This document shows, piece by piece, positions 11,620-23,771 of a stretch of 64,000 bases of DNA. Each line of letters opens with the position of its first letter. The stretch's first letter is position 1. The notes beneath the pieces are model-generated. The model searched no databases. It had not been told where the DNA came from and was given only the letters and a program-made list of their open reading frames with translations. The position numbers and the translations under genes are program-made. Source of the stretch: Larix kaempferi (lineage: Eukaryota; Streptophyta; Pinopsida; Pinales; Pinaceae). The DNA is taken from the NCBI GenBank assembly GCA_027924585.1, contig BSBM01000361.1, forward strand, positions 65,811,501-65,875,500. Reading direction: 5' to 3'.

Positions 11620-14560
11620 TCCTAAGCCACCTCCGTGTTGGTTCCTGTTTTCCGAGGTAGAAAGGAAGACCTATGATGGAGACCATGCCAAGGTAATTCA
11701 GGAATGTTCATGGATTCTACGATTTCCTTGTCCAAGTGGAAGAGGCGGTTGTAAAAAAAAATTGGAGGCCCTGGTTCAAGGGTGATTTGGGTTGGGTTGA
11801 TTAGGGAAACAACGTCATGTGTCGATGACATTTTGTTTGCACGAGTTGGGCCCATGTACTCTACCACAACAAGAATGGGTGTCGGCATTATATCGAGATA
11901 ACCTTCTAATAATGAGGGGAAAATACCCTCACTAGTAGATAGGACCAATGATGATGATATGTAAAGGATATCAACATGGTCGGTTGTATCATGCATAGGA
12001 GGTAGTATCTCTTCATGCGGAAAATATGGTGGGTTTGTTGGGGGAGGATCAAGGTTGTCTCATAACCTCATTTGTTCTAAGCAGATGGTTTGTTTTGATC
12101 GCAAAATGGGGTACTGAAATGAGTAATGGGTTAACAACCCGCACAACAACATGGATGAGTAGAATGTGATTGAATGAGTATATGTGCAGGGCTTGGGGGC
12201 CGGAAGGTGCGGTTAGGTGGAACCATGCCCATGTTGGATGGTATCATGTGAGTATGATTCCCACATGATGATCACCCTACGTGATTCTTGTTCACCTCTA
12301 ATGTAGTGATAAAGTTGATAGAGGCAGACTCCTAGGAGACTCGTTGAGATCTGTCAATGATGGGGTGTGAGATATGAAGTGTTGTGAGTGCGTCCTGAAA
12401 TCGAGAGAGTTCAGGATAGTGATGTGTGTAATGACCAAATTGAGAACAAGATGTACACACATTATTTTTGCGCAATGTTTTGTTCTTTGCTTTGGAGATG
12501 ACCACCAAAGGAGTATCTAGTATGCTCCATTCTAAAGAAGTGGTTGCATGGGTAGCACTTACCAGCATACTAGGTAAGTTCCTAAGTTCCAACAATGTGG
12601 GGAAAAGGATCGTTGTGTTCCCTTGTTTACCACACAACATACATGGTTGATTGAATCTTGGTGCAGGGGAGTTACTTGGCACAACTGGGGATTTCAACTT
12701 TGGCTGCGTGATTCCCACAACATTGGGGTTGTTTATGATCAGTAATGGATTTGTTATAAGTGGTTCCAATCCTGGTATTTCTTTGGGTGGTGCGCCTATA
12801 GGTGAAAGTGGGGTGAAATTGAAATTAGTGTATGGATTTGCTACTATTTCTAGGTATGGTGGTGTTAAGTACCAAATCGTTATTCCCGAAGTGATCCCAT
12901 GAAATGTAGTGTGGCCATAACTAGGGTTCCTTGCACTCCCAAGGGGGGAACAAGAAGGGGACTTGAAACACTGGTGGCACTGGAGGAGATGAGGAGATGG
13001 TTGCTTCTTCAGTATTATGATTCTTCTTAGGTTTAGAAGTTGATGTATAGGTGGCTTGTGTCATATCTTCATATATTGATGTATATGTGGCTTGTAAGGT
13101 TTATTGTCATTACTGGGATGTGGAATCTGCAAAGGCCAAATAATGGTTGTGGGTACATCCTCCCTCTACTAATGGTTAGGTGTTCCATAACACTTGTTAC
13201 GGGTTTGAAGATTGATATCAGTCATATTCATGTAGATTTTATGGAGGGTTCCATCACTTAGCGGGATGGTTCCTATTGATGAGAAACCACTCCCTGATTT
13301 GTGAAGGGTTGTTTTAATGAAACTTGTTGTGTCTATGGTGCATTTTTTGCTTGAGGAGGGTTGGTGCAAGCCTTTTTCCTAGCCTTCATCAAATTTTGAC
13401 ACTCTAGTATCAACAAACAATGATGTGTGTAATGTTTGTATTCTTCTTACATAGCATAAGGGAAGTTAGTCCTAAGGTTGGGGTTCTTTCCTTGCTTTGT
13501 GGGGTTATTGGTCCCCTCATTCTAGTTATGATTTCCCATGTTATAGTTTTGTTGGGGAGGGGGATTTCCCCCTGCCCTTGTTGTTGGTTCTGCTTGTTCT
13601 TTCCTTTATTCTTCCCCCGGTGTTGTGGATAATGAGGATTACCCACGTTAAACTACTAAAATTGCTAAGTTTTTTGTTCGAGAGAAGTTTGTACTAGATT
13701 AACCTCAGCATGTGTCATGGGGTGAGTACGAGGTGGACCAAGGAATGAAAAATATGGCTTACATGATCATATACAAATATCTAGATTGAGCATATATCAA
13801 ATCGAAATGTTGGGCCTTGAGAATGGCCTCTTCTTCCATTTTGGGCATAGTGGTTGACACATCCTTGGAGATCATAGGAAGGAGTGATTTAATGAACCAA
13901 TCCAGTAAGAATTTAGCTTGGATTTCTATTTTTCACAACATCTTATTCCTACGCCATTTGTGTATATGATCCACAATGTGTGTAGAGGTATTTTTTTGAA
14001 ACTATGTTACGTTCTCCGGTCCTAGATCATGATGTATATGTAATTAGAAATACGTAAGAAAGGTGGTGGTAATGGAATCAAATGTGGAATAAGTACATGA
14101 TGGTAAATTGACATGCCATTTGGCCATTGTGATTTTAATGGTTCTCTAGAATAGTTGAAGGAAAATAGTGTCTTTGACTATACTATTGGACGAACACCAG
14201 AGGTGAAACAACACCACATGGTTTATTGGATCGTCTCCTTATTTTCCATTGAATTTTGGAATATCTAAGTGGAGCCTGGGGGGCATGCTTGGCCAAGGTG
14301 CATCATGTAAAATTGGGTCATTTATTAGCTTGGATAAACATAGGATATTTAAACTTTCCATAATTGGAAGTGTTGTGGATGCCATCTTTTTCCGAGTACT
14401 AACTTCGCTAGGAGGAGGAGGTGGTGGTGGGGGCGACGGTGGGGGGGAGGTGTAGGTGATTTGGAAGGAGATCCAAGCAAGACATTTCCAAGAAAATATG
14501 ATGCTATCATGGTTTCCTTGATATACCCTTGGCTTGATGGTCTCCCTCATGGTCTATAGG
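11620..14560 (-). pseudogene. Retrotransposon gag remnant
   Basis: On the minus strand, 14239-14550 reads a proline-rich segment followed by PPRLHLDIPKFNGK, the usual opening of a plant gag core. In shifting frames down to about 13760 it continues with HVVLFHLWCSSNSIV, KDTIFLQLF, NTSTHIVDHIHKWRR, LDWFIKSLLPMISKDV and EEEAILKAQHFDLIYAQS, which is a retrotransposon gag domain. Further on are two decayed zinc knuckles: CMLCGKQGN (His and last Cys lost) near 12640, and CTSCSQFGHYTHHY (last Cys lost) near 12450. No protease, reverse transcriptase or integrase was recognised below 11620. The lineage was not assigned. The short plus-strand frames across it are shadows. Confidence 0.75.
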
Positions 14561-15456
14561 GAGGTAATGTGGGAACTTCTTGAATAGGAGGGCACCCTTG
14601 TAGCTTGAGAGGATGCCTAAGGGTTATTTGTTCTATAATAGTAATGGTTGTGTGATACAATAAAATTAAGGATGAATGGAATTAAACACAATTAAACAAA
14701 TGCAAAAATGTGATAACCACAATAACATATGCAATATGGTATAGGTGTAAAAGTATGGGTCAAGTTTTATGCAAGTGATACCAAGAGTTGGTTTTTTTCT
14801 AAATACATTAGATGACCTTGTGTAATATAAAGAAAAAAATAGTATTCCTTTATTGACTTAATTTCCTTCATCTAAAATAGTCACTGGTCCTTCCAATGGC
14901 TCTCCTCTCAGATGGTTATGAACCCACCGAAGACGACTAGTGAAAGTAGAATGAATCAGTTATAATGAGGGGTATTAGGGATATGTTCTGAAAGGACTAG
15001 CAAAATTTCTAATAGCCAACGGAATGTGGCTAAGGTGAAAATGCATCCCAAAAATGCCACCTGGTGATGATCCTAGGTTTTGGCCACTAAGACACATGTG
15101 CCAAGTGTGGATAACAGGTTCAGCCTCTAACAATAAAGTGTTTCCTCCACAAAGAGTTAGGTGGCTCAATGTGGCATAAAGAAACATCTATACCTCATAT
15201 TTTGTGTCCTTGGGCACCAATATTCCTTATACAGGTTTGATCACACTTTCTTATAGCAATATTTGATAAGTCCCCTAAAATTCAATAACCACTATTGTTT
15301 CAAAATGAAGACTGGTGGGCATTATTTGGATGCCTAGCCCAATCAATCCTAACCTAACTAAAATATTGTTTTGTGACCTCTTGATGGAGGATTTTAGTTG
15401 GTTGATAATTATGATGCAATGTTGATTTTATGAGGGTCAAAATTTGATTAATGGTG
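14561..15456. other. Non-coding stretch, possible 5' leader of the minus-strand gag element
   Basis: No coding sequence was recognised. It lies immediately 5' (minus-strand sense) of the gag remnant, so it is probably that element's leader, but no LTR edge or primer site could be fixed. Confidence 0.35.
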
Positions 15457-15600
15457 TGACAAGGGAGGTATTTCAAAACTTCCAATATTTCTAGTTTATC
15501 CAAATCACTTGTGAGTGCAAGATGAAGAGCATACTTGAATAGAAGGAGTATTTAGGTCCCTTGGTGTGTTCTTCAAGTGAGAGATACACACGTATGTTTT
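15457..15600. repeat. Diverged repeat copy 1 (copy 2 at about 21942-22080)
   Basis: ACAAGGGAGGTATTTCAAAACTT, ATCACTT.TGAGT.CAAG, ATACTTGAA and GTCCCTTG.T occur in the same order here and directly after the copia element. Before that insertion the two copies would have started about 300 bases apart. Confidence 0.7.
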
Positions 15601-15766
15601 AAATAAAAGTAAAGTGGAAATTTGCAACTAACTTGAGAGCATAATAAAACAAAGAGACTTGAGCATTGATGGTTCAATACTCCTTTTATTTAATCTCTGA
15701 GTGTGATTTGATGTTTGCAAAATACAACTAATACAAGATTGAAAAATGAATGAATGTGATAAGGGA

Positions 15767-16214
15767 TGTTAGGATATTTAGACACTTAGGAGTTAGTTAA
15801 GATCAACTTGTGTAATATATCCGTTAGGAAAAGTGTGTTTCTTTAGTATGCATTTGTAAATATTTAATCCGACAGTCACGATATGTTCTAGACATAGAGT
15901 GATCCGACGACTCAACTTCTCTTAGATCATACCTAACCTTGATCTGTGGCTTAACACCTGATTGGTCCATTATCTCTATTTAAAGAGCATGGAGGGTCAT
16001 TGTCTAGTTGATCGATTATGAGAAGCTCATTTGTAACTTTCCTTCTTTGCATAATAAATTGCTCCGTAGAAGCTATTTAGTCGGGGTCGTGGAGTGTTTC
16101 CCTCTCGAGGGTTTAAACCACGTCAAAACATCGGTGTATTGATCTGTGCTCTTTTTGTGTGAAGTGGTTGCTCTAGGTGTTCGGTCTTTTGGGAGTACCC
16201 TATGTACCCGAACA
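15767..16214 (+). repeat. 5' LTR of the copia element
   Basis: It begins TGTTAGGATATTTAG and ends GTACCCGAACA. A TATA-like TATTTAAAG lies near 15977 (CTCTATTTAAAGAGCATGG), a plausible transcription start region. It is nearly the same as 21494-21941. Confidence 0.95.
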
Positions 16215-16228
16215 TGGTATCAAAGCTT
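16215..16228 (+). other. Primer binding site of the copia element
   Basis: TGGTATCAAAGCTT directly follows the LTR. It matches the usual plant initiator-Met tRNA primer site TGGTATCAGAGC with one change. Confidence 0.9.
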
Positions 16229-16551
16229 TTATGAAGAGTCGCTTCCGGTTATGATCTAAATCTTGAACTGTTGTTGTCAAAACTTGAAAGGGTTTCTGGT
16301 TCTGGTATTTATGTGCATTTTTTGGCTATGGGAGGTGTTCCATTGTGTTCGGAGTGCCGTTTCCATTGGGAAATAGTTTTCATTTGATCGAAAACAGTTC
16401 TTGGTTGCTTCAAAAACATGTATTTCATCAGATTTGAAGGTATAATGTTATAGTGCCGTTTTTTTCATTTCTGTTTTATAAAAAAAATCTCATATTTTAT
16501 CAGTTTTTATTATTAGATTTTTTTTTAGTTTCGGATTGTTGTTTTCCCTGT

Positions 16552-16683
16552 CTGCGTATGCTCTTTTTCGTGCACCTTGTGTGATCTCGGCAAATCATAA
16601 ACAGAAAGGGAAAGGGTTTTTCTCGGCTGCATATGCTTTTTGTCGTGCACCTTGTGCGATCTTGGCAAATCAGAAACAGAGAG
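16552..16683 (+). repeat. 75-bp-period direct repeat in the copia leader
   Basis: CTGC.TATGCT, TTTCGTGCACCTTGTG and GATCT.GGCAAATCA occur at 16552 and again at 16627. It lies in the untranslated leader 16215-17346. Short TTGTAAAAGTG repeats follow at about 16970-17120. No gene was seen in the leader. Confidence 0.8.
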
Positions 16684-17346
16684 AAAACGTAGAATTTCTG
16701 GGAAAGCTAACGAGATCTAACCCTATAAGCATGGAAATTTTTTTTGTTTTGGTTTATGGTGTGATTTGTAGGAAAAAAGGAAAGCACGAAATCTGAGTAA
16801 GAAGAGTAAAAAAAAAAAAACCTTCCTCCTTCCCATATTTTACATACCTTTTAATCTAGCACACTTAGTTCAAAGTTTCTTTATTCCTTAGATCTTGAGT
16901 TCAGGTTTTCGGAAGCTACTTTTAAAAGAAAAAGTGCATGCAATTTCTATTTTCAAGTTACTTTATTGTAAAAGTGCATCTCACTTAAATAATAAAAAAT
17001 AAAAATAAAGTGAGTCACTTAAGTTCCTTTTTATTGTTGCACTATTTAAAATAACATCATTGTAAAAGTGAAATCACTTAATTTACAAAAACGATTCACT
17101 TAAAGCAACTTTCTTGTAAAGTGATTGTCAAAGGTTCATCTTGGGAAGAGGGGGGTCCTTTTTTTTAGCTGGTCATTCTCTATCTGCCACGTCACTATTG
17201 AGGACATCTTCAACTTTTTCTTTGTTCAAGCATAACTTCATCATACGGAGTCAGTTTTCAGTGCCGTTTTTTTTAAACTGCCTATTTTTTTTAGCTCTTC
17301 ACATCCAAACTATTGGTTTTTGTTTTTATAGCTATTAATTTTCAGT

Positions 17347-18231
17347 ATGGCCTCCCCTTGTGATATTTTACTTAACCATTCCAACTATTTCTCATGGAAA
17401 TCTCATATGGAGGATGTTCTACGAAGTAGGGGACTTTTCAAAATTACCTCAGGAAAAGAAACAAAACCCACTGATGATGACAATAAAATAAAATGGAAAA
17501 ATAGATATGACGAAGCTCGTGGATTGATTAGGATGTCAATCTCTACTGATTTGCAATTCCACATATCTAGAATTGATGAACCTGATGTTGCTTGGGACAA
17601 GTTGGAATCTGTGTTTGGTAAACAAAATGAAATTCGAGGTCACCAATTCGAAAATGAGTTGATTTCTTTAAATCCAAGTGATTTTTCATGCATACAAGAT
17701 TATTTATCTAAGTACAAAACTCTTAAACTCTTATGTGAAGAATGCAAGATTAAGAGGGAAGACAAACAATGCATTTATCATATTCTTTCCAAACTTGGAC
17801 TTGCATATTTTGTTTTTGTATCTACATTTTACTCCATGAAAGAATCCTTGAATGCAACTAGCTATCAAGAGCCTAGTCTTGAATCCTTTTGTGATTTTTT
17901 TATTAGAGAGCAAGATAAGCTCATCCATCTTGGAATAATTAACAATGCAGATACATCTGGGAAATCCTTATTGTCCCAACAGAAAGAAAAGTCCAAACCT
18001 CCCAAGAAACAAAAATTTCACAATAATAAGTCAAACAAGAGTCCCAAACCCTCTCAGTCAGCTCCTTCTTTAAAAAATGACAAAGGATCCAAGCCAAAAG
18101 GCAAGAAGACTGAGCGTCATTGCAACTATTGCAGGAAAGATAATCATGATGAATCTAAGTGTTTCAAGAAAATGGCAGCCTTGGAAGCAGCAATGAAGAA
18201 GCACCACATCAACCTAGATTTGTCTTCATAA
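17347..18231 (+). CDS. Copia gag
   Basis: The structural capsid part of the copia polyprotein packages the RNA. The 294-residue frame starts MASPCDILLNHSNYFSWK, the usual opening of plant copia gag of the UBN2 type (WDKLESVFG at about residues 82-90). It ends with one CCHC zinc knuckle, CNYCRKDNHDESKC, near residue 259, after a Lys/Ser/Pro-rich linker. The TAA at 18229-18231 is probably a mutation: the same frame continues directly into the protease region, as in intact copia polyproteins. The ATG is the first in frame after the leader. Confidence 0.9.
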   Translation: MASPCDILLNHSNYFSWKSHMEDVLRSRGLFKITSGKETKPTDDDNKIKWKNRYDEARGLIRMSISTDLQFHISRIDEPDVAWDKLESVFGKQNEIRGHQFENELISLNPSDFSCIQDYLSKYKTLKLLCEECKIKREDKQCIYHILSKLGLAYFVFVSTFYSMKESLNATSYQEPSLESFCDFFIREQDKLIHLGIINNADTSGKSLLSQQKEKSKPPKKQKFHNNKSNKSPKPSQSAPSLKNDKGSKPKGKKTERHCNYCRKDNHDESKCFKKMAALEAAMKKHHINLDLSS

Positions 18232-19740
18232 TCTACCTCTCATGGACATGCACTTTGTGCTTCTGGTTATTCTTATAATGCATCTTCTTCTTCTACTTCA
18301 AATGAATGGCTCATTAATTATGGAGAATCTTATCATATGGCTAAGGATCAAGCCATCTTTTCTACTATGCATGAATGTAACACCAAACAATTATTTGTTG
18401 GTGATGATAGATCTCTAAGTGTTGTAGGAGTTGGAACAGTTCCAGTAGATAATGGTCATTTCAGTGATGTACTATGTGTTCCAAGAATTTCCTGCAATTT
18501 GTTATCAATCTATCAAATCACTCATTATGGTGAAGGTAAAACTATGACATTTACACATCACCAAGTTGTAATCAAGGATTTTAAAGATCCTCAACAGGTC
18601 CTAGCTACCGGAATTGTTGATGATATTACCAGGTTGTACAAGTTTAACAACTTTGGGTCATCACCTTTTCCTTTAGTTTTTGTTGCTCATAGTGATAACT
18701 TGAGCAAACATTGGCCTGAGCGATTTTGTCACTTAAATTATCGCTCATTGCAACAACTATGCAAAGACAATATGGTGACAGGTCTTCCGATGGTATCTTG
18801 CAGGGATGGTGTTTGTTCCGGTTGTGTACTCAGAAAACATCATCGGGACAGTTTTGACAAACGTGCCTCTTGGCACGCCTCGGTTCCCTTGGAGCTTGTG
18901 CATAGTGACTTGTGTGGTCTTCTTCCATCTGCTTCCTTTTCTGGTTTCAAATATTTCTTAACTTTCATTGATGATTACACCAAACGCACTTGGGTTTATT
19001 TCCTAAAACTTAAGAGCGAAGTTTTTAACATGTTCTTGGCCTACAAGGCCCTTGTTGAAAAACAATCTGGTCATCAAATTATTAAGTTAAGATCTGACAA
19101 TGGAGGAGAATATGTTAACAAAAAGTTCACTACTTTCTGCACTAAACAAGGAATCCAACAACAACACACTATTCCATATACAACACAACAAAATGGTGTA
19201 ACTGAACGGAAGAACCGCACTTTAAAAGAAATGGCTAATTGTATGATCCAATCTAAGGGACTAAGTCTTCAATTTTGGGCTGAAGCCATTAATTGTGCAA
19301 ATTACATAGTTAATCGCACCCCCACTAAAGCATTACAAGGTATCACATCGGAAGAAGCATGGAGTAAAATTAAACCAAATGTAAGTCACTTCCGTGTGTT
19401 TGGTAGTGAAGCATGGGCTTACATTCCGGATGAAAAACAGAAAGCATTGCGGCCTAAAAGTGAAAAGTGCATATTTGTTGGATATTCTGAAGATGTAAAA
19501 GGTTATAGACTTCTTCAACCACATTCTCATGATGTAATCATTAGAAGAGATGTTAAATTTGATGAAAATCTCTTGGCCCACGAGCCTAACTCGACGATTG
19601 TGCCATATTTGGCTTGCAAGCCTGATTCAGAAATTGTGCCTTCTTCTTCTTCTTCCAACTTCCTTGACAGGTTTCCAACTCCAGTTTCTGATGATGACAG
19701 TGAGGATGAAAATCCACCCTGCATTCTCATGTTCCTCCAG
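18232..19740 (+). pseudogene. Copia protease and integrase
   Basis: The frame is the same as gag. The protease region reads WLINYGESYHMAKD, where families have DSG(A), so the catalytic Asp triad is changed to Asn-Tyr-Gly (18316-18324). Integrase follows, with the pre-integrase motif HLNYRSLQQL ending in CSGCVLRKHHR. The catalytic D, D and E are all present: LVHSDLCG, SDNGGEY and GVTERKNRT. After these come FWAEAINCANYIVNR, HFRVFGSEAWAYIP and CIFVGYSEDVKGYR. Near 19715-19740 the frame is lost in the acidic linker before reverse transcriptase. Integrase integrity contrasts with the dead protease; self-cleavage of the polyprotein would fail. Confidence 0.92.
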
Positions 19741-20847
19741 TTGCACCAACACAAGTGCTTCCTCGATGGGTCCGTTCAACATGTGAAGCAGCTGGTGATC
19801 TTTCCGGTGATCCTAGAGATCAACGTCGAATACATTCTCAGTTTCAACAAGCCTCTTCTCTTTTGGCTGAAGTTTTCGAGAATCATGATCCAGAAACCTT
19901 TGCAGAAGCTTCAGGAAATCCAAATTGGGATGCAGCTATGGATGAAGAATATCGTTCTTTAATGGTGAACGATACTTGGGATCTTGTACCTCTTCCAAAA
20001 GGAAGAAAACTTGTCAAATGTAAATGGGTCTACAGAACTAAGTATGCATCATATGGAAGTGTTGAAAGACTTAAGGCAAGGTTAGTTTCCAAAAGTTTTT
20101 CCCAAATTGAAGGGATTGACTACAATGAAACCTTTACTCCTGTCGCAAAAATGAACTCCATCCGCCTTGTTCTTTCCCTTGCAGCCTTACACAACCAGGA
20201 ATTCCATCAAATGGATGTCAAGTCTACCTTCTTACATGGTGATTTACATGGAACAACCTCCTGGATATGTTCAGAATAACTCTAGCTTTGTTTGTCACCT
20301 TAAGAAATCCTTATATGGCCTTAAGCAAGCTCCTAGAGCTTGGTATGCCAAAATGGATAGCTTTGTCCTTGACACTGGTTTTTCTATATGCCATTCTGAC
20401 CCCAATGTCTATACCAAGAAAGTAGGAAACCATCTCATCATACTTGTTCTATATGTTGATGACCTTATTCTTACTGGTAGTGACCCTAAGCTTATAACCC
20501 ATGTGAAATCCAGTCTTAAGCAAAATTTTGAAATGTCAGACTTAGGACATTTGCATTATTTTCTTGGTCTCCAAGTCCTGAAAACCAAAGAAGGAATCTT
20601 TCTTTCTCAGTCTAAGTATGCTTGTGATCTTCTTTGTCGCTTTCACATGGAATATTGTACACCTGCCCCTTCTCCCTTCCAGTCTGGAGTCAAACTTTCT
20701 TCCACTTGTACTTCACCTGAATTAGATGCCACCTTGTATCGTCAACTTGTTGGTAGTATCTTATACTTGACTCATTCTCATCCTAACCTTTCCTTTTCCG
20801 TTGGTCATGTTGCCCGTTATATGCAAACACCTCATGAAATTCACTGA
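19741..20847 (+). pseudogene. Copia reverse transcriptase
   Basis: The first part (about 19755-20250) reads WDAAMDEEYRSLMVNDTWDL, KCKWVYRTKY, RLKARLVSKSF, YNETFTPVAKMNSIRLVLSL and MDVKSTFLHGDL in one frame. A small deletion at about 20245-20255, where relatives have a few extra residues before IYMEQPPGY, shifts the rest into another frame. That part carries KSLYGLKQAPRAWY, the catalytic YVDD at 20452-20463, LGHLHYFLG and YRQLVGSILYL. It ends at TGA 20845-20847, where relatives have Trp. A second stop follows at 20869-20871 in the continuation KRIL.YIRGT. Confidence 0.93.
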
Positions 20848-20871
20848 AAAGCAACTAAAAGAATACTTTGA

Positions 20872-21387
20872 TATATTCGAGGTACAATTCAGTTTGGGAT
20901 TCATTACAGTACAGGGGGGAAACCTTTGTTGGTTGGTTTCACTGATTCAGATTGGGCCGACGATCTTGATGATCGAAAGTCTACAGCAGGTTATGTTTTC
21001 AGTCTGGGATCTGTACCTATCACTTGGGCTTACAAGAAACAACAAGCCCTTTCTCTTTCTTCAGCAGAGGCAGAATATCGAGCCATAGTTAATGCCAGTC
21101 AGGAAGCTTTATGGCTTCGACATATCCTTTCAGAGTTTGGATTCGAGCAACAACAACCTACTCCACTTTGGTGCGACAATCTAAGTGCCATCAAGCTTGC
21201 CAAAGATCCAGTCCTACATCAACGCAACAAACACATTGAGCTACATATGCACTTCATCAAAAATCTTGTTCATGATCGTGTTCTTGAAGTGCTCTTTTTT
21301 CTTACAGATGATCAAGTTGTAGACATCTTCACCAAGTCTTTTATAGAAGCAAAGTTTTCTAAACTTCGATCTATGTTAGGATTTTAG
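20872..21387 (+). pseudogene. Copia RNase H
   Basis: The frame is the same as the second half of reverse transcriptase, beyond two stop codons. It reads FTDSDWADDLDDRKSTAGYV, SLSSAEAEYRAIVNASQEA, WCDNLSAIKLAKDPV, HIELHMHFI and DIFTKSF. The acidic catalytic residues (D in DSDW, E in AEAEY, D in WCDN) are present. RNase H removes the RNA strand during reverse transcription. The polyprotein ends at TAG 21385-21387. Confidence 0.93.
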
Positions 21388-21481
21388 AAACTTGTCATTA
21401 AGGGGGGATAGGATCTAATGCCTTCTTCCTTCTCCTAATAGTGTCACTTTTGCAAATCCTTCAATCCTATCCCAAGTTGTT

Positions 21482-21493
21482 CTTATGGGGGGA
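21482..21493 (+). other. Polypurine tract of the copia element
   Basis: CTTATGGGGGGA immediately precedes the right LTR. A second purine run, AAGGGGGGATAGG, lies near 21400. Confidence 0.75.
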
Positions 21494-21941
21494 TGTTAGG
21501 ATATTTAGACACTTAGGAGTTAGTTAAGATCAATTTGTGTAATATATTCGTTAGGAAAAGTGTGTTTCTTTAGTATGCATTTGTAAATATTTAATCCGAC
21601 GGTCACGATATGTTCTAGACATAGAGTGATCCGATGGCTCACATTCTCTTAGATCATACCTAACCTTGATCTGTGGCTTAGCACCAAATTGGTCCATGAT
21701 CTCTATTTAAAGAGCATAGAGGGTCATTGTCTAGTTGATCGATTACGAGAAGCTCATTTGTAACTTTTTTTCTTTGCATAATAAATTGCTCCGTAGAAGC
21801 TATTTGTCCGGGGTCGTGGAGTGTTTGCCTCTCGAGGGTTTAAACCATGTCAAAACATCGATGTATTGATCTGTGATCTGTTTGTGTGAAGTGGTTGCTA
21901 TAGGTGTTCGATCTTTTGGGAGTACCCTGTGTACCCAAACA
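21494..21941 (+). repeat. 3' LTR of the copia element
   Basis: It has the same 448-bp length as the left LTR, starting TGTTAGGATA and ending GTACCCAAACA, followed by the duplicated target AGGGA. Confidence 0.95.
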
Positions 21942-22080
21942 AGGGAGGTATTTCAAAACTTTCACTTCTTTCTAATTTTCCAAGATCACTTATGAGTTCA
22001 AGGAAATGAGAATACTTGAAGCAAGAGTAGTCTTTGTGTCCCTTGTTTATGTGAAGAAGTGATTTAATCTAACTTTGCTT
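21942..22080. repeat. Diverged repeat copy 2 (interrupted by the copia insertion)
   Basis: It resumes with AGGGAGGTATTTCAAAACTT, the motif also found at 15459. Its first bases (AATGTGATAAGGGA) lie left of the copia element at 15753-15766. Confidence 0.65.
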
Positions 22081-23771
22081 GAAATCAAGAAATATGCTAG
22101 AAGAAATTAGAATTAAACTAATGTAATTTATCTGAATTGCCTAGACTAATAATTTCTATGAAAACAATTATGTGAGGATATAGTCAAATTCTAGTGAGAA
22201 CTAATAGGTCCCTTGAAAACCTCAAAGTAATTACCTAATAACATGTAAAAAATGACTTTTTACTCCCTATTTGAGCTAGGTGATTTACTTACTAGAGAAA
22301 TAAAAACAACTTGTGAGTTGTTTATTAATTTCGTGTTCATTGAGTAGTCATTGAAACTACATTTGTGATGAAACTAAGCTAAAAAGATGAAAAAATGCAC
22401 AACCATGTGATTTTTTGACCCATAGACACAAAATCATGCGGATAGACAATTACACAAGCCACGCAGGTTTACCGCGTGTGTAAATGAAAGAAATGATGCA
22501 TTGTAGCATGCCTGTCGAAGAGAAATCCACATGGAATAGACGTCAAGAACTGCACTATCCAAAAAAATGGTGGAAATGAGCCTTGATCCTACAAGTCCTT
22601 GGTGAGAAGGGGATGAACAACAAGTGTATGAGCTTGCAAGACACCCCAAACAAGTTATCAAGAAAATGACAACCTATATATGAGAAAATAAACAAAAAAC
22701 AGTAGTGGATTCGCCAAAATGTTGTTGAGGTAAAAGTGCCACAAGAGTGAACAATCTCCCATGTTTTATCCTTATAGGTTGTAGCAAGGAAACATTATTA
22801 GATGTGGGTTAGCGTTCCATACATCAAATGGCAGATCAAGACTCAAATAAAGAAATAAAAGGAAAAATTGACAAGTGCTAAGCAAAATAAAATAAAGGGG
22901 AAGAGTTTGCTAAACCAAATGATATTTACCCAATGGTAAAGCTTGTTACAATGGTTTCACCTATGAGAAGGAGGATTCAAAGGCAGCCAATAAACTCCCT
23001 TAAGGAGGGTTCATTTTTGTCCACGCAAATGCTTGGTAACAAACTTAGAACAATAGACAAAAAACACTTGCTTCTTGAGGAAGAATACAAGGGATCCTCA
23101 CATGCCAAATATTGATAATAAATACGGTTGAAAGATGATCTCTCAGACCAATTCTTGTAGCATAAATTCACGCAATATTTCTATATAATGAATGCATTGC
23201 CATGGCTTCCTTATATAGGCCAAATGGGGGCCTTGAAACATCTAGATCCAAATGTGAATGCTCTTGCTCATGAAGTGGTTTTCTAGGTACATGAAGGGGG
23301 CTATTGAATGCTCCCAAGCATGCGAGGAGTCCAATTCAAATTTTGGAGCCAAGAAAGTTGTTATGAGCCTTGAATGCATCGTGAAAGGAAGGTGGTCCCA
23401 CTATTGGTACAACCATGAGAGTTTCGAAGAATAAGTCTCATTGATCCACATGGATTTCAAAACAAAAGTCGCACGGTTGTCCAGAATTAATGACTTTGGC
23501 ATTAGAAGGTTCGATTCTCATTGTGAATTTGATAAGGATGTCTTTAATGAGATGCATGTTGTATATTGATGATGTCCTCTTGCAATATTAGTTGAAATGT
23601 TGCATGTGTAATATTTTGGCGTTAAGAGGGAACCTTTGCTTATAGGCATGTGCTTAACAATAGGGTTGGTTAGTTTCCCACTTACCTATACCTTACATGA
23701 TGCTTTATTAAACATAATGTTCATTACTTTTTAGAAACTTTAGCCCAAGCACAAGCCTTCTTATCTATCAT
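22081..23771. other. Non-coding stretch with a possible minus-strand LTR promoter
   Basis: No coding region was recognised. On the minus strand TTGGCCTATATAAGG at about 23208-23222 is a good TATA-box context. It may mark the 5' LTR of the minus-strand gag element at 11.6-14.6 kb, split by the copia insertion. No LTR edges were found, so this is inference. Confidence 0.3.

Larger units (their letters stand above)
15767..21941 (+). mobile_element. Complete Ty1/copia LTR retrotransposon (inactive)
   Basis: The element is 6175 bp with two 448-bp LTRs (15767-16214 and 21494-21941). The pentamer AGGGA flanks both sides (15762-15766 and 21942-21946), a perfect target duplication. A tRNA-Met-type primer site follows the left LTR and a polypurine tract precedes the right one. 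The coding order gag, protease, integrase, reverse transcriptase, RNase H is diagnostic of copia. I count about 27 differences between the LTRs by eye (roughly 6%), so the insertion is old. Premature stops, two frameshifts and a lost protease motif show it is not autonomous. Confidence 0.97.

Noticed and set aside
14249-14455. Gly-rich plus-strand frame
   Set aside because: Antisense of the proline-rich run in the gag relic.
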